From Quercus robur (taxonomy: Eukaryota > Streptophyta > Magnoliopsida > Fagales > Fagaceae): a stretch of DNA of 64,000 nt. Position numbers and translations under genes: made by a program. Shown here one piece after another: positions 11,961-25,234 of this stretch. How positions within the stretch are numbered: the first letter of the stretch is position 1; every line of letters begins with the position of its first letter. The stretch lies in NCBI RefSeq assembly GCF_932294415.1, contig NC_065538.1, forward strand, positions 52,488,343-52,552,342, read 5' to 3'. The notes beneath the pieces were generated by a model, which was given only the letters and a program-made list of their open reading frames with translations, was not told where the DNA came from and did not search any database.

Positions 11961-13540
11961 TAGTAGGATATAGGATTTATTTAGGCTTAGTGCAGATGCC
12001 AATTAAATATTAGAATAGTAGGCTATAGGTGTGCAGGTGTGTTTTGACGTATAGATTCATAGTAGGGTGCAGTGGAACAATATAAGTTTTGTATGTTTTT
12101 TATGTAATAAATTGGAGAAAAAAAATTAAAAAGTTAAGGAATTCTTACTATTGCAATATCAAATTTTATGTAATAAATTAATGAAACATGATGTTAAGGG
12201 TATCCATTTATTACAATACTAAAGTCTATGATAAGGGATGTGCGTGGTTTGGTTAAATTGGTTTTTTTCCAAATTTATAACCAAATCGATAAGTATCCAT
12301 TTCCCCATAATTAGAATCGATACACACCACCAAGGGTCAATTTTTTGACCTATAGTGGTGCGGTTTTATGAGGTCGGTTTAATTGGTTTGAAATTTTTTT
12401 TTAAAAAAAACTTGGGCTTTCGAGCCCAATATCCATACCTCAACTTGATCAAAACTTCAAGCAAATAAAAACTTCTATTTATTTAGCAAGCTGTACAATT
12501 ACATGGACAAGCTTAGACTCTAATTATTTAGCTAGCAACTTGTTAAATGTCCAATTGTCCATCTATCAAGTACTCATAAAAGAAAAGGTCCAATTATCCA
12601 TACAACAACCATACATCATACATAAAAAAATCATGTTCATACATGGTGAATGAAATAATTTCCACATATTTTATAAACTTGTTTATGTCATAAACTTGTT
12701 TATACATAAACGGATAAAACTTGTTCAAGTATTTATACACAAAACAATTCAAATTTGTTCATACTTAATAAATTTCATCATTTCATTCACTATGTAAAAA
12801 AAGCTTTGGAATTGCCTCAACAAGAATTAAACTCCAAAACATCATTGAAGCATATAATATCATTAAGTAACAATTCCATTTGTCGTTGTTCACAAATGCC
12901 AATATAAGGATATATAAATTAAATTAGTATTTAAAATATAATAATTTAGCTCAAAATCAAAATAAATGGGTAGAGAAGCTAAACTCTAAACTCCATGCAT
13001 AATGTAAAAGCTACTCAAATAACATACGTATCAAAGTAAATAAAATCACATTATTTATGCCCACAATAGTCTAAGCTAACTCTTTCTTTAGGTCTCTCAA
13101 AAAAAAAAAAAAAAAACTCTTTAGCTAAATATATCAACAAAAAAAAATGTATTTATGTCCACAATATCCTACTCTTCCTACACTCACTCTTTTTTTGTCA
13201 TAATAGACAAATGGTGATCACTAAATATCATCAACAATTTGGAAGTGAAAACCTATAACAAAAATCAACTTTTTTATTTTTTTGTGGGAAACAAAAATCA
13301 ACTTTTATTTCACTTCAAACACTAGTGATTTTTTTAATATATATATACTAATAAATTTATTTTATTTTTAGTGGGCTAGAAAATACTATATTTTATGTCA
13401 ATTTTGAAATTTTAATGATAATGGCCCATGTAAATGAGCATAGGCCCATATAGTTAAGCAATGATCCAAGTCCAACTACAAAATTCTTTTGAATTTCAAA
13501 ACATGTTACCGTTGAGTTGAGCAACATTCATATAGTTCTA
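11961..13540. other. Segment present in all three blocks, no gene
   Basis: Homologous to B 43510-45660 and C 53085-56130. At 12238-12420 it contains a dispersed plant repeat built on GGTTTGGTTAAATTGG and ending in GAGGTCGGTTTAATTGG. It is the target of the solo LTR in B and the LINE in C. No coding sequence recognised. Confidence 0.6.
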
Positions 13541-15110
13541 ATAAGAATCCCTCACATAAGCCGGCCTTTGTTTTAGATTTTGAAATATGAGAGAGAGAGA
13601 GAGAGGTATCAGCAATGGAGAGTTATTTTGATACATAGAGTGATGGGGCAAAAGAAGAGTGATGGAGCAAAAGGGTGAGGAGTGCAGAGAGTGTTGTCTT
13701 CGTTTGCTTCTCATAAAAAATAGACAAAATCTCAACCCATTCGCAACACAGGTCTCTCTCTCTCTCTCAACTTTGTTTCTATGCTTTGATCAAACTCAAT
13801 TACTTTCTCTATTAATTCATTCTCTTTTGGAATTGGGAAAAACCAAAAAAAAGAAAAGAAAAAAGAAAAGGGACTGGGCATCACTACTTTTTTTTCCCTT
13901 TTATCAATTGAAAAAAAAAAAAAAAAAACACTATAGAGTTTTTTTTTTTTTTTTTTTTTTTTTCTCTGTGTCTGTGACTCTAGTCTTATGTATTCCTTTG
14001 TCAAAACTCAAAAGATCACTTTGTTTGTTTGATGGGGCAAAAGGGTTTTGCTTTTGCCACGATCATGGGTTCTTGCACAGGTATTTCTTAATTCAGAATT
14101 TGGACTTTGATTTTCATGAACGAAATTCTTCTATGATATTTTGAGCAACTGTTAGATTAATAATTGACAACATAGATTTTTATTTTTAAAAATTGAAACA
14201 TTTGCATGTTTAGAGATTATTATCCCCAAGCTATATTCAAATATTAAAATGAGATTGTATCAAATTAAGTTTCTGCAAACAAAATTCTCAAGAATAAACC
14301 AAACTCAGTAAATAATATTTATAAGGATCTAGTCAAATTCCTAATTTGTCTCTGTAATGGTGATGATTCTGCTAAACAAAACTATAATCTTTGCACAAAA
14401 ATATGCATTTTTGTTTTTTATATTATCTTCACCGGATACTAGTGGGCCTATAAACTAGTTACTAATTAAAAATTTCCTTGTATTTACAAGGAAAAAATAT
14501 ATGTATTTACACCCACAATAGGTTAAACTAACTCTCTCTTTAGCTAAATACATCAACAACAAAAAAATTATACCCCTAACCAAAAATATCCTACCCTCTT
14601 TATACTATCACTTTTTTTTTTTTGTTACAATGAACAAAATGTGATCACTGAATATCATCAAAATCTGGAAGTGGAAACTTATCACAAAAATCAACATTGA
14701 TTTCACTTCATAGATTTTTTTTTAATATACTAATAAATTTAGTTTTTTTATTTTATTTTTGTAGTGGGCTAGAAAATACTCTCGTGTATCATTTATTTCA
14801 GTTTTTAATTTTTAATAATAATGGGCCTTCGAGTTGGACCCAAACTATCAGCAGCGGATCAATCACTTGGATCAACCACTTAAAAAGTTAAAACGAGAAA
14901 AGGCCCATAAGCTTAACAAAATGAAAATACGAGTGATCCAAGTCCAAAATTTTTATGAATTTCAAAAAAATGTTACCGTTGAGAAATTAGGCTATATTAA
15001 AAATCCCGTTGAGCACAAAGCCTCTGTTTTAGCTTTGAAAAACAGAGAGAGAGAGAGGTATCAGCAATGGAGGCGTTCGAGAAACTAAGAGAAAGCCTCT
15101 ATTAATCAAT
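12960..15110 (+). repeat. Diverged internal tandem duplication with GA-rich leader-like ends
   Basis: The stretch 13050-13690 (CCCACAATAGTCTAAGCTAAC ... GAGAGAGAG ... CAGCAATGGAG) is repeated in diverged form at 14500-15110 (CCCACAATAGG ... CAGCAATGGAGGCGTTCG). Both end in a GA microsatellite followed by AGGTATCAGCAATGGAG, which looks like a duplicated 5' leader with an ATG. The second copy reads MEAFEKLRESLY and then a stop. I do not recognise the parent gene. Block C holds both units (about 55630-56260 and 57350-57950). Confidence 0.55.
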
Positions 15111-15575
15111 TTAATGTTTAATTCTAATTCCAATTCTGGGGTTTCGGTTTATTTTAGTATAGGATTCTTCTTGGTTTCTTGTGATTGCTATTCACTTCCA
15201 TCACAACTAATCCATTATGGGATGTTAAGACCAGACTCCAGATTATGAATAATATTTTGACCTGCCCCCCTCCGGTGAGTTCAATGCCCATACAATAATT
15301 AAGGTAATCTCCAAATTTTCTCAATCTAAATGCTTCATTCATATTTATACACAGTTTCATGGAATTACCTGTTTATCATTTTCTTCTTTGGCACAAGAAT
15401 TTAATTTTTCTTCTTTTTTTCCTTTTGGCAACCACCGAGTATAATGGCTTTGTCTGAATAGGTGGTTAATTTTAGCACTTCAGGTGCCTCTGCACTTATA
15501 TAGTCCTCCTATTTTTCCCTAAAAATGCAATAAATTCTCATGGTTTCCTTGTTTATCCTATTACTTTTCTAACAG

Positions 15576-15654
15576 AAATATCATGACCTCAAGACTGACT
15601 TGAACAAACACCTCCAGAACTGAGGCAGGAAGCTTGGAATCTAGCAAATGATAG
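15576..15654 (+). pseudogene. Cyclin-L exon relic (block A)
   Basis: After an acceptor (TTTCTAACAG) the sequence reads KYHDLKTDLN, then in another frame TPPELRQEAWNLAND, ending at AG|GTAC. Both peptides match plant cyclin-L (the CYCL/RCY splicing-linked cyclin), where they lie some 30 residues apart. The intervening codons are therefore deleted and a frameshift was introduced. Cyclin-L pairs with CDK11-type kinases in nuclear speckles. Only this exon remains here, while block C keeps exon 1 (58755-58906). The call rests on recognition of the conserved TPPELRQEAWNLAND string. Confidence 0.65.
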
Positions 15655-18600
15655 GTACTTTTTGCAAATTAACTCATGGGCAAAAGTTATGCACTTTCTT
15701 TTCTTATTATTTGGTTATACATCTAACAAGGGAACTTTGCATCTAAAATTTGTATCCTTCACTAAGTCTTACTTATAAAAAAAAGTATCATTTAGTTTAC
15801 ATATCTATATAGATAGTATTCATAACTACCAAAAAAAAAAGTATTCATAGATGTCTTTAGTATCATATAGAATCTACATTGTATAATATTATATTTTTGT
15901 AGGAAGTGTTCATAATTCGACTAGTTTGTTTGAGTGTACACTAAATACTCTTTGGACTATAGTGCTTTTATTTTTGGTGGGCTACATAAATCCTTCTTCT
16001 CCAATCAGCCCTCTCTTTAATGCCTTTAGGTCCTTGAATCTATAAGTTGCCTATTTTTTATGTTGCACTGGCCATGCATATAATTTGATGCAGAAGACAT
16101 CTTGACTGTTATTTGTTTAGTTGGTAGTCACACTGTAGTATGTAAGACAATTGCATTCTTCTATGCTTCAGAATAACAGCTCGAACTCCAAAGCACTCAA
16201 TTTTTTTTTTTCTTTTTTTTTTGGTGGTGATTTATGTCTGCTGATTATTGTGGTGTGCTTCTGTTTGTAATGCCTTGTCTCATTTCAATAAATTTATTTA
16301 TACTTACATAATTATTCATACTTATATATGTGCTTCTGTTTGTAATGCCTTTAAATATGTGAAACGATGGTAGCTGTGTTTGAGTCAATTATTTTACCTG
16401 GTTTCATGCTCAATTTTCTCTTCAACCTTTTTTTCCCCTTTAAACAGTCAACTGACACATTTGAAGATACATTTTATAGCTGTGTTTAGTACTAGGTATT
16501 GTTTTTTCCAGTTGCAACAATATCTATCTCTTTTCAATTTTGAAATTGGGAAAACAAAACTTTTTCTCATACATTAGAAAGAGAAGCATTTGCCTACCTG
16601 TAGAGATGATAAGTTTGATTATTATGTGAATGTCAGAAGAAATTTTGCCTAGTAAGAAAAAAGAATAAACTTTTGACTGTCAGAATCCATTATTAGTCAG
16701 AATGATTAAGCTTTGCTGTGACATGGCATTCAGAGATGTGCAGGAATCTCTAAGCTAAACTGTCTTCTTTGAGTGCTTTACCCCTATTTTAACAGGAAAG
16801 TTTCTTTAGAATTGATCAAGTAGAGATTCTGTGGAAGACTGCTAGAAATGTTAATTCAATAGCAGCCCCTGGTGGTTGATGCTTAATCACTTTTAAGCTG
16901 GCAAGTTGTTTCTCTAAGATAATAACTCACTTTTAAGTTCTATACCCATACCCCACTATTCCGTTAACTGTCAGACAACATGATTTGGTCTCTCCCTTCT
17001 CTCTCTCTCTCTTCCATAAAGATAAGTTTAACTTTATCTTCAATCCTTGTAATTTGCAACCTGCCATACAAGATGAAGGGCTGTATAAGCCTGACATGGT
17101 AAGATGGGAAACAGAGTTTATATATGTTGATTTGTTGATAATATGATATCAATGGACAAATTGATTTTGGGAGAAGTGGTTGACTTTAGATAAGGGTATT
17201 AAAGAAAAAATTATAGAAAGGTGCCAAATTAATGATAGGGGAGCAATTAGAAGAATATCATCAACAAATTGACATATATAAACTCAGTTTTATATATATT
17301 CACTTTTTTATATAATTATAGTGTATGGCAGCATTGTTTTTATTGGTCAGTAAGATTTCCACCTATGACCTGTCCTGTCCCACCATTTTTACGGCCTAAA
17401 CCAGGCGCCTTAAAAATGGTTAGTAGCGTTGTGGTTTATTGTCTTAAGTAGTCTTAAAATCTAAGGCATGAGTTGATGATACTGTGCTTGAAAGCTGGTC
17501 AGAATATGTGTTGCCTTTCATAAAACGATATTGTAATGTAATAATATGATATGGCTGGTAATACCCAAGTTTCCCAATATATCACATTTTGTTTATGTTT
17601 CATTGAGGTGTTTTGGATATTCATTTCTTTTTCATCTTCATTCAGGCATAGGGAATGAGGCAGGATGTAATTCCGTAAAAAGATACGCTTTCTGCATTGA
17701 CAAGGATAGCACATGATTGTACATGTAAGTTCTTCCTTAGTTTGATGTGTGTTATGTGAGTTTGCAAATAAACTACTTATACTGTAAAATAAAAAAATAA
17801 AAAAATTGTTAAGAGTGATTGAGACCCATTCTGCCCAAAGCGATTACTAAAACATGCTTTCCACATCATTTAATTCAACAAAGAAAATCTTCATGCTGTG
17901 CTCTTTTTGTCATGATATTTTGTTGGTTTGAAACAGTGGCATTGTTTGGTTTGTTCCTTCATTGGCCGGGATAAGTCATGTTGCCATTCAATTTCGTACA
18001 TATGATAAGATCAAGTCTTATATGGCTAGAAGGGGGAGGTACATACAGTTTGATGAGGGCCCCTAGCCAACTTTAATAAATATGGGACTAAGGCTTGGTT
18101 GTTGTTTGCGATGACATATATGGTGGTGTTGGTTGTTAATGGTTGCAATGACTGATGATGGTGGAGGTTATGTAGTTGATGCTTATGTGGTCACTTCCTA
18201 GCATAATTTTTCATAGTGGTGGCAGTCTCATCAGATTCATGGAGTAGGTGGTGGAGATGTCATTGTGTGGTTGTTGATGAAACTGGCAGTGTCAAGCATC
18301 AACAAAAAATACTTGTTTTGAGTGAAAGAAAATTTTTCCTGTTTAGGTTGTGAGAAAGTCCTTTACCATTCATGCTATAATATCCTTCCAAAAATTTAAT
18401 GCTTTGAAATGCTATCTAAAGATTTAACAGGCTAGCTTAGTTAATATTAGACCTAGTAATCACAAATTACAATAGCAAGTAAGCAAACCCAAAAATTTTA
18501 TTGAATTTTGAAATTATGTAAACATAATAAGCAAGTTCATCCAAGTCCTTTAGAAACAAAATTGGAGTGGCTGAGATGAGCCTTTTGCTATTAATGAAAA

Positions 18601-19031
18601 TTCCAGTATTATTGATTAAAGCCATTTATGGTCTTGAATCCTTTTTATCATTTTTCATATGTCATATTATGTTCTGCCTTTGACATTTTCAGGAAAAGGA
18701 GGCTGGATGAGATAAGATTTCAGCAATACAGCCGAACCTTTGTTCAATCATGGATCCTACAAGGTAAGTGACATTTTTTACTATTATAACATAATGTGAT
18801 GCACTTCAGTGAATGAATATGATGACACATAGGGTTATGGATATCTTGTGGATTTTTTTAATAATGTATGTCAATATCTGTGACATGTGTATTTAGGCAA
18901 TTTCTTTGTTTATGGACCTTAGTGGTGAGAAAAACAAATAGCAAATGTTATGGTGGGAAAGTGGTTAAAGTGATACCCTAAGAAGTTGCTAGCTAATTAA
19001 CTGTAACTATGCATGTTTATCTTCAAATTAA
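15655..19031. other. Intergenic or decayed intron, no recognisable gene
   Basis: Absent from blocks B and C. It may be decayed introns of the cyclin-L or TOPLESS relics on either side. An exon-like stretch ending GGATCCTACAAG|GTAAGTG lies near 18694-18763, with no product recognised. A GGT/TGG-rich patch lies at 18110-18290. Confidence 0.4.
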
Positions 19032-20985
19032 AACAAGGAAGGGAATCTTCTCGCTGTTACAACAGCAGACAACGGATTCAAGATACTTGCAAATGCTGCT
19101 GGTCTCAGATCTTTAAGACCATTGAACCCCCCATCTTTTGATGCATTGAGATCGCCCATTGAATCGGCTGCAGCCAAGGTTTAAATAATTTCTTTTAGTT
19201 TTGCTTGCATGCTTTTAAAAATATTAAATAAAGATCTGTTGGGTCTATTCATTAGGTAGCTGGCTCTCCTGCCATCACAAATGACAATCCAGTCAATTGC
19301 AAAGTGGAAAGGAGCTCTCCTGTCAGGCCTTCTCCAATTATTGTATGCAGCTTGATCTTTCTAACTTGGAATGTGAAATTTTTGTTGAAGTTTATATTTT
19401 GACTGTAGCAGCAATTATGCATGTTGGTTAGCTTGCATTCAACATATCATAAATAAAGCAGTCAACTTCCCATCATGTATTAGTTTCTTGACACAGCTTC
19501 CTTTTATGGGCCTGCCTTTTTAAACTTTCACTTTTCGTGTGTGTGGTATGAAACATGACTAGTGACTGGTTCAAGGATGTGGCACTAGCTGTTTCAATGT
19601 TTTCCCCTGCTTATGATATTACCCCTTCATCATTTATAAAAGTTTTCTGATTACCTATCAAAAAAAAGATATTACCTCTTCTTCTTGGGAAAACCATTTT
19701 CTGTTAATTTTTCTATCCACACAGTCTTCCCCCTAAACTTTCTTTGTAAATGAGCCACTGCATTTTGGCAAATACATTCTGGCATAGTGTGGATTTTATT
19801 TTTTAACTTTTATATCTTTGAAGAATGGAGTTGATCCAAATGGTAGAAGCATTGAAAAGCCAAGAACCAAGGAGGATGTAACTGATAGAACCAAACCTTG
19901 GCAGTTGTCTGAAATTGTGGATGCTGTCCAGTTCTGATTAGTTACCATGCCTGAAGGCACAGATTCTTCCAGCAAGGTTTGTGAAGTATCTTGTATTTAA
20001 TACCTAATTTTCAATAAGTATTATAAATTTTACTAAAAGTTCAAAAGAATTAATACACAGGTTGGTTATAATGTGACCTCTCAACTCTGCAAGTTTATTA
20101 TATTTGACTTTTTATTATAAAGTTTATATACTTGATGATGCATTCTGTCCTATGTTTATACTTAGGTTGTTCGACTTCTATATGCAAATTCTGGCATTTG
20201 GGTCAGATGGTGTTCAGAAGCTGTGGAAATGGGCAGGGAACGAACGAAATCCAAATGGAAAGGTACTTGCTAGCTTAAAGCATGTTCACTTAGTTTTTTT
20301 TCCTTAATAACTTGTGTATGTCTGCTTGAGATTTTTCTTTCTTGGGGGAGATTTCTGAAGTCTGTGTGTGTTTAAAGGCCACTGCCAATATTGTTCCTCA
20401 ACACTGGCAACCAAACAGTGGTCTTCTTATGGCTAATGATGTCTCAGGTGTCATCCTTGAAGAATCAGTACACCATGTATAGCACTATCAAAAAATGACT
20501 CATGTGATGTCAGCCTGTGGTGAAAAGGTTTCATTATTTAATACGATGACATTCAAGGTAAGTCATTCCATACATGTCTTGCAAACTTCATCAGAATTGC
20601 GATTATTAATGGATTGCCATCAATTGCTCTAATTTGTAGGTAATGACAACATTTATGCCAGCACCCCCTGCTTCTACCTTCCTAGCATTTCATCCTCAAG
20701 ACAATAACACACATCATAGCTATTGGAATGGAGGATTCAACTATACACATATAATGTTAGAGTTGATAAGGTAATTACTTACTACATAGGTTAATCACAC
20801 TACCACTACCTCCCCCCCCCCCCCCAAAAAAAAAAAAGTGATTTCTTTTGCTCTCTTAATATAAAGTGGTGTGAATTATATGCTGTTTTAAGGTAAAATC
20901 AAAACTGAAGGGACACCAGAAGCGAATAACTGGTTTAGCTTTCTCATTGAATCTTAATATCCTGGTTTCGTGGGCTGATGCTCAA
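19032..20985 (+). pseudogene. TOPLESS-related (TPL/TPR) WD40 fragment, multi-exon pseudogene
   Basis: Seven exon relics keep GT/AG borders: 19032-19178 (NKEGNLLAVTTADNGFKILA), 19256-19342, 19824-19976 (KPWQLSEI, TMPEGTDSSSK), 20166-20262 (VVRLLYANSG then KLWKWAGNERNPNGK), 20378-20557 (VPQHWQPNSGLLMAND), 20640-20770 (PPASTFLAFHPQDNN) and 20893-20985 (VKSKLKGHQKRITGLAFS). These match the WD40 half of the plant TOPLESS corepressor family, which bridges EAR-motif repressors to histone deacetylases. Lesions: CGA to TGA stop at 19935-19937, frameshifts in the fourth, fifth and sixth relic exons, and loss of both gene ends (LisH/CTLH domain and last WD40 blades). Introns are kept, so it is not a processed copy. 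It is missing from B and C. Confidence 0.85.
20811..20837. repeat. Poly-C/poly-A homopolymer junction
   Basis: Fifteen or so C directly followed by a run of A, inside an intron of the TOPLESS relic. It is a likely sequencing or assembly weak spot. Confidence 0.7.
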
Positions 20986-23279
20986 GTAAGTGGCATATGT
21001 GGTTCTTTTGCTATTTAATACTATTACAATACAATAATAATTGTCAAAAAATTGTAAAGAAGTAAGATCCTTTTGGTAACATAAGGATGTTACTTCTTTA
21101 AAATCTGCTTAAAATTAGTAGGATTTTTTAAGGTGTTGAATGTCCTCAGCATGTTATTAAACAGTCTTTTATGAGATCTGTGTATGACTGAATTACTATT
21201 ATATGCAGTATAGCTTCCTCATCTTGTTTTAGACCTTTTGAATTTCAGGTTGTCATTCTTTAGGAGTGTTTTGTATATTGGAGCTATCTTTTCTTTTGAA
21301 TAAAGATTCTTTTACTTACGTTAGGAAAAAAATCATCATAGGCTTTTTACATGAATTATGCTCCTATCTTGAGACTTAGATACCAAAAATTGATATTTTA
21401 TTATAAACCTTAGAGCTTTACTTTCAGTGCTTTTTGGGTCTTAGAATGTAACACTCTCATTTGTTATTTTTTGTCCTATAAAAAAAACACTAAAAATATA
21501 TATTATGTCAAAATATTGCTGTAATATGAACTTCTGTTATGTTGTCTTTGTTTCTATTTTGTAGAAAATAATAAACTTTGATTCTGTTAAAAATTGAGTG
21601 GGATAAGGCTTAGATGTTAAGCCAATGAGCTCTAGTTCAGTTGGCACCTTCTCCCTTATAAGTGCTTGGTGAAATGCTAAGACTAGATTTTAAATAGGAT
21701 TGATCCTTACATTATGTTTCTGCAAGGCATGTTGAAAGTAGAGGAGCCCTGCACTGACAAATTGATATGGAATTTTGAGCTTATTTAGGCTAAAAGTAAC
21801 TTGTTTTCTTCTCTTGTGAATTTCAAGTAACAAAAGGTTAAACAAACACAAAATCATCGAGTGTTCTTTGGAAATTCCAAAGCTACAAGCTGATAGATAA
21901 CGGTTTTAATGGGAAAACTATAAATTCTTGAATTTGAATTGTAGTGAGGACAGAGTTATATAGATGATCAGGTTCGATTGCAAGTGTGTTTTCTTGAATT
22001 TGTTTATTACACAACTAGTGGTACTGAGCTTTTTTATCGCATTCAATTTGTTTATTAGAACTAATGGTTGTGTTTGTAGTGGACTGATTTAGATATGACA
22101 TCTAGCTGTTAGATATGCATAGCTGACAATTTGTCTTCCCTTTCTGATTGACAGCCTTGTTCAATGGGATTTGCTACTGGTGGAAAAACATTCTTAATGT
22201 GTGGTGGGTTTTGCTTTTTGCCATGGTCATGGAATCTTGCATGGGTAATTTTCCTTTGAAACTACTTGTCTTCCTTTGTTTGTTTTTTGTCTTCTCTATA
22301 TTCTTCTTGTGTTTATTAATATGTTGTGTGATACTGCAAGTAATTTTATTTTCATGGGAGTTCGCATAGCCATCTGTCGCTCCTAGTGAACATTGTTTTT
22401 TATTTTTATTGACCATACTTGACAAGTGTCCTCTAGTATATATATAAAGATTATAATATGAAAAACATGCATGAACTAAATGGATGATCTAAAAATTTAG
22501 AAAAAACTGTTTTCCACTAAACATAGCTTAATTAGCAAAAACTACTCGGAAATATTGTGTGTGTCAGAATTAGTAAAATTGGGTACAAGAAGAAAAATTG
22601 AGTACATTGGGTAAAATTGGGTACATTGTTTAGTTTTTTTAAACTAATCTTTGTTTTCACTTCCGTGCAATAATGTAGTAGACTCACTTTCTAGTTGGTC
22701 AGCTAGCTCTCTAGGTTCCTTAGGATCATCTAGAGCTTTCTAGTATGCATTGGAGAGATAGAATTTGCTCTTAAGGTTCATGGGTTTGATTAAATCATGG
22801 TTCCTCTCTCGTTGTGATTAGGCTTTACTAGTTCGGATCCTTCTTGGAGTTCTTCTTGGGAAAACTTGTGGTACCATTATTTTTTAATGTTCATGTTCCT
22901 TTGGAGTATGATTTTTGTAGGTGTTGAAGTTCTAGGATTGAGTGCAAAATTAAGCCCAATGTTGATTTTGAACCTTTTCATATATTCATCTGGTTGATTC
23001 TTACCAAAATTCTTATTTGCAATCAAATATGCAATTCTTATTTAACTATCTATCATCTATGACCATTATTTTCCTTTTTCTATTTCCACATGATTTTCTA
23101 TAAAGAATGGTGGTGTGAAGAGTCTTATTTGACGGTAAAAATAGCCAAATACCACTATTTTTCGAAATTATTAATATTTTATCATTGTTTGAGAAATATT
23201 TAATAATGTACCACTTTTTAAAACTCGAGTACATTGCAATGTGTTACACGAGTGTATGATACTTAAGTATTATGTAAAA
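20986..23279. other. No recognisable gene
   Basis: AT-rich. It contains a motif GTGTGGTGGGTTTTGCTTTTTGCCATGGTCATGG near 22200 that resembles a stretch near 14045 and 58268 (TTTTGC..CA.GGTCATG). It is probably a fragment of the same decayed leader seen in blocks A and C. Short chance frames only. Confidence 0.4.
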
Positions 23280-23700
23280 ACAATTCCCACTTCCACGGCA
23301 TTTACACAGTCAACAATTGTGACTTTAGGTTTCTCTTTTTTCTTTCTTTTGTCAGGGTCACATGGGAAAAGGTCGTGAAAAAGAAGCGAAAAAGTTTAAA
23401 ACACAAGCAATAAGTTATGGGTAGTGTTATGCCCGTCCGTTAATTCCCAACTTTTTTGCAGTCTTTTACACAGTTTTTATGTGTTTTTTATCAGATGGGG
23501 TCAACTTTATTGGAAAAGAGAAAAATCCACTTCCACAGCATTTACACAGTCAACAATTGTGACTTTAGGTTTCTCTTTTTTCTTTCTTTTGTCAGGGTCA
23601 CATGGGAAAAGGTCGTGAAAAAGAAGCGAAAAAGTTTAAAACACAGGCAATAAGTTATGGGTAGTGTTATGCCCGTTAATACCCAACTTTTTTGCAGTCT
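23280..23700 (+). repeat. Tandem repeat, 239-bp period, two copies
   Basis: The stretch starting CACTTCCAC(A/G)GCATTTACACAG near 23288 recurs at about 23527. Each unit contains TTTCTTTTGTCAG followed by GGTCACATGGGAAAAGG, which looks like an intron acceptor plus exon. In block C the same core is amplified with a different period (146 bp). Confidence 0.75.
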
Positions 23701-23854
23701 TTTACACAGTTTTTGTGTTTTTTATCAGATGGGGTCAACTTTATTGGAAAAGAGAAAAATAATAAAGAGACCAAAATACCCTTTTTCACGTCACTCACCA
23801 ACTCAGGCGTAGTCAAGCACTGAAGCATCTCACACAGGAAAACAACACCAAACA

Positions 23855-24036
23855 TGTTACAGGAAACAACCAACATAAAAAATAAAAAAAATCACAATCC
23901 TTAGGAAACAACCAGCATCAGTAGATCCCAAAAAAAAAAAAAACAACCCATCTCACAAGAAACATTTAACATCAATACATCCAAAAAAAAAAAAAAAAAA
24001 CATATCACAGAAAAACAACCAACATCAGTACATCCA

Positions 24037-24067
<31 letters not shown>
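23855..24067. repeat. Poly-A-separated minisatellite
   Basis: Four or so degenerate units of GGAAACAACCAACATCAGTACATCC, each followed by an A run of 14 to 32 bases. A related, shorter array lies in block C at 59740-59890. Confidence 0.7.
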
Positions 24068-24069
<2 letters not shown>

Positions 24070-25234
24070 CCATAAGAACATATGGGAGAACGTAAAATTT
24101 TTTTGAGGGAGATGAACTGGGTTGATGGAGGGGAAATGAAGGAGGAGACGAACTGAGTTAGAAAGAAAGCTGTGAAAAAAAAAATAGAAGACAAGGAAGT
24201 TCAGCCAAGAGTTTCATATGGGAGAAAATTTTAAAAGATAAGATGGGAGAAGCGGAAAGGATCTGTAATCAGTATTTAGTTACACCATTTAAAAAAAAAA
24301 AAATTTATCTCTCTCTCTCTCTCTTGAATTTTATATTATTTAAAGTCGGTTGTCTTTTTTTTTTTTTTTTTTTTTGGTTGGTCGGTTTTGGGGAGGTTAG
24401 AATAGAATTATAGAAAGCAGGATTACAGATGAGATGATCTACAGTGTTAAGTGAATTAGAAATAGCCGCCATTACTGTCTGCCACTGCCACTGAAACCCC
24501 GGACCTCTCTAGTCTCTTCTATTACAGGGGTGAAACAAAACGTGTGGTTGAGAAAAAAAAGGAGAAGTAAAGATAAATAAGTTAAAGTAAAAGGTGGCTT
24601 GATGAGATACGTGTCAATCATGGAAGAAATTTTGTAAAATAAAAATTACAGGACAACATATTATCACAAAATTTTCATAATAGTTGAGTCGTCAAATTTT
24701 TTATATGTGAAAATAAAATAATAAAATATTAGATTAGAATTGACCACAACTAAAAACAAAAAATATTGTGAAAATATTGTCACATTTTATTGTCAATAGT
24801 TATCTCATTAATAAATTTTTTAAATTCCAAATTTTTGTGGATTAAAATTATGCATAATATATACACTTTATTTCCTCAAAAAAAATTATGCATAATAAAA
24901 TATAAGTTTTTGTGGTTTTTGTGCTATTTACACAATATTTTCATAACAATTTCATAATAAAGTCTACGCAATAAGTTGTTATTAGTTTTTATCTGAATCT
25001 ACTAGTGACATTAATATTTTTTTTTTAACTACCATTAATGAAAAAGAAAAACTAATGAAAAAAATATAGGAAGATCAATTACAAAATTAAAAGACGAAAA
25101 AAGAAGACGAAGATTTGTAACTAAACAAATAAGGAAGGATAAGAGAACATAAATTCACAAGCGCATTAAAGGGAACTCAAATTTTAAATTATCTTTTTCA
25201 ACTCTTTACCCTTTACTTATTCTACTATAAGAGG
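24068..25234. other. Conserved between A and C, no gene seen
   Basis: Matches 59890-60800 of block C, apart from about 240 bases around 24270-24520 that C lacks. AT-rich, with a short CT run at 24308-24326. Confidence 0.5.

Noticed and set aside
13659..14144. 161-codon plus-strand frame
   Set aside because: Runs through A and T homopolymers (poly-K, poly-F) and is not conserved as a frame in block C.
18000..18300. GGT/TGG-rich patch as a glycine-rich protein gene
   Set aside because: Stops in all frames and no start context.
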